This document shows positions 63,961 through 64,000 of a stretch of 64,000 nucleotides of DNA, piece by piece. Both the position numbers and the translations under genes were made by a program. The number at the start of each line of letters is the position of its first letter. The first letter of the stretch is position 1. The notes beneath the pieces were generated by a model. It was not told the DNA's origin. It was given only the letters and a program-made list of their open reading frames with translations, and did no database searches. Origin of the DNA: Gordonia polyisoprenivorans NBRC 16320 = JCM 10675 (GTDB lineage: Bacteria; Actinomycetota; Actinomycetes; Mycobacteriales; Mycobacteriaceae); NCBI RefSeq assembly GCF_000241325.1, contig NZ_BAEI01000031.1:496001-560000 (forward strand), given 5' to 3'.

Positions 63961-64000
63961 TGTTCCGGTGACCATCCATCTCGGCCATCTGATCCACATC

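Overview
High-GC actinobacterial chromosome segment, most likely from the Mycobacteriales (Gordonia or a close relative). The support is the G/C-ending codon use, F420-dependent glucose-6-phosphate dehydrogenase, a PknG/GlnH/GlnX module, two DUF222-HNH (REP13E12-type) genes and the order fgd1–pta–ackA–pknG–glnH–glnX–mutT3–thiE–thiO–thiS–thiG, which matches Mycobacterium tuberculosis Rv0407–Rv0417 apart from inserted genes. The genus is inferred; no rRNA or tRNA gene was seen.

Layout. 0.2–6.8 kb: an alpha/beta hydrolase, two small membrane proteins, a universal stress protein, and a leftward sugar/polyol set (MFS porter, hydroxypyruvate-isomerase-like enzyme, Gfo/Idh/MocA dehydrogenase) facing a LacI regulator across two tandem operator-like palindromes. 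6.8–8.7 kb: an ABC exporter behind a SoxR/MerR-type promoter. 8.8–31.6 kb: a hydroxamate siderophore locus with binding lipoprotein, formyltransferase, Fes/IroE-like esterase, an NRPS of about 3813 residues, ornithine N-hydroxylase, a heterodimeric ABC exporter and FecCDE-type importer. The NRPS order A-T-E-C-A-T-E-C-A-T and hand-read codes (DINYWGGIGK, DFWNIGMVHK, DMENLGLINK) are those expected for formyl-hydroxyornithine, threonine and hydroxyornithine, the coelichelin (CchH) pattern. Three IdeR/DmdR-like iron boxes lie in front of its transcription units.

31.7–53.2 kb: the conserved core, interrupted by LysR, EamA, GNAT and TetR genes between fgd1 and pta, by a TetR–Baeyer-Villiger-type monooxygenase pair and an HNH element between ackA and pknG, and by a stand-alone LeuA-regulatory-domain gene before thiE. 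PknG, GlnH and GlnX form the amino-acid-sensing kinase module. thiO-thiS-thiG follow a TPP riboswitch. 53.2–57.8 kb: an ABC-2 ATPase/permease pair and a large LuxR (LAL) regulator. 57.9–64 kb: a second HNH element, then SnoaL-like, SCO6745-like, EamA-like and ATP-grasp genes.

The most notable structures are: (i) the exporter pair at 25.1–28.6 kb, whose ATPase motifs are degenerate in a complementary way; (ii) two DUF222-HNH genes each bracketed by the same family of hairpin repeats; (iii) four tandem 12-residue GTQR repeats at the N terminus of PknG; (iv) a third NRPS condensation domain lacking its catalytic second histidine; (v) a promoter with a 19-bp spacer filled by a SoxR-box-like dyad. 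No CRISPR array, integrase or transposase was seen.
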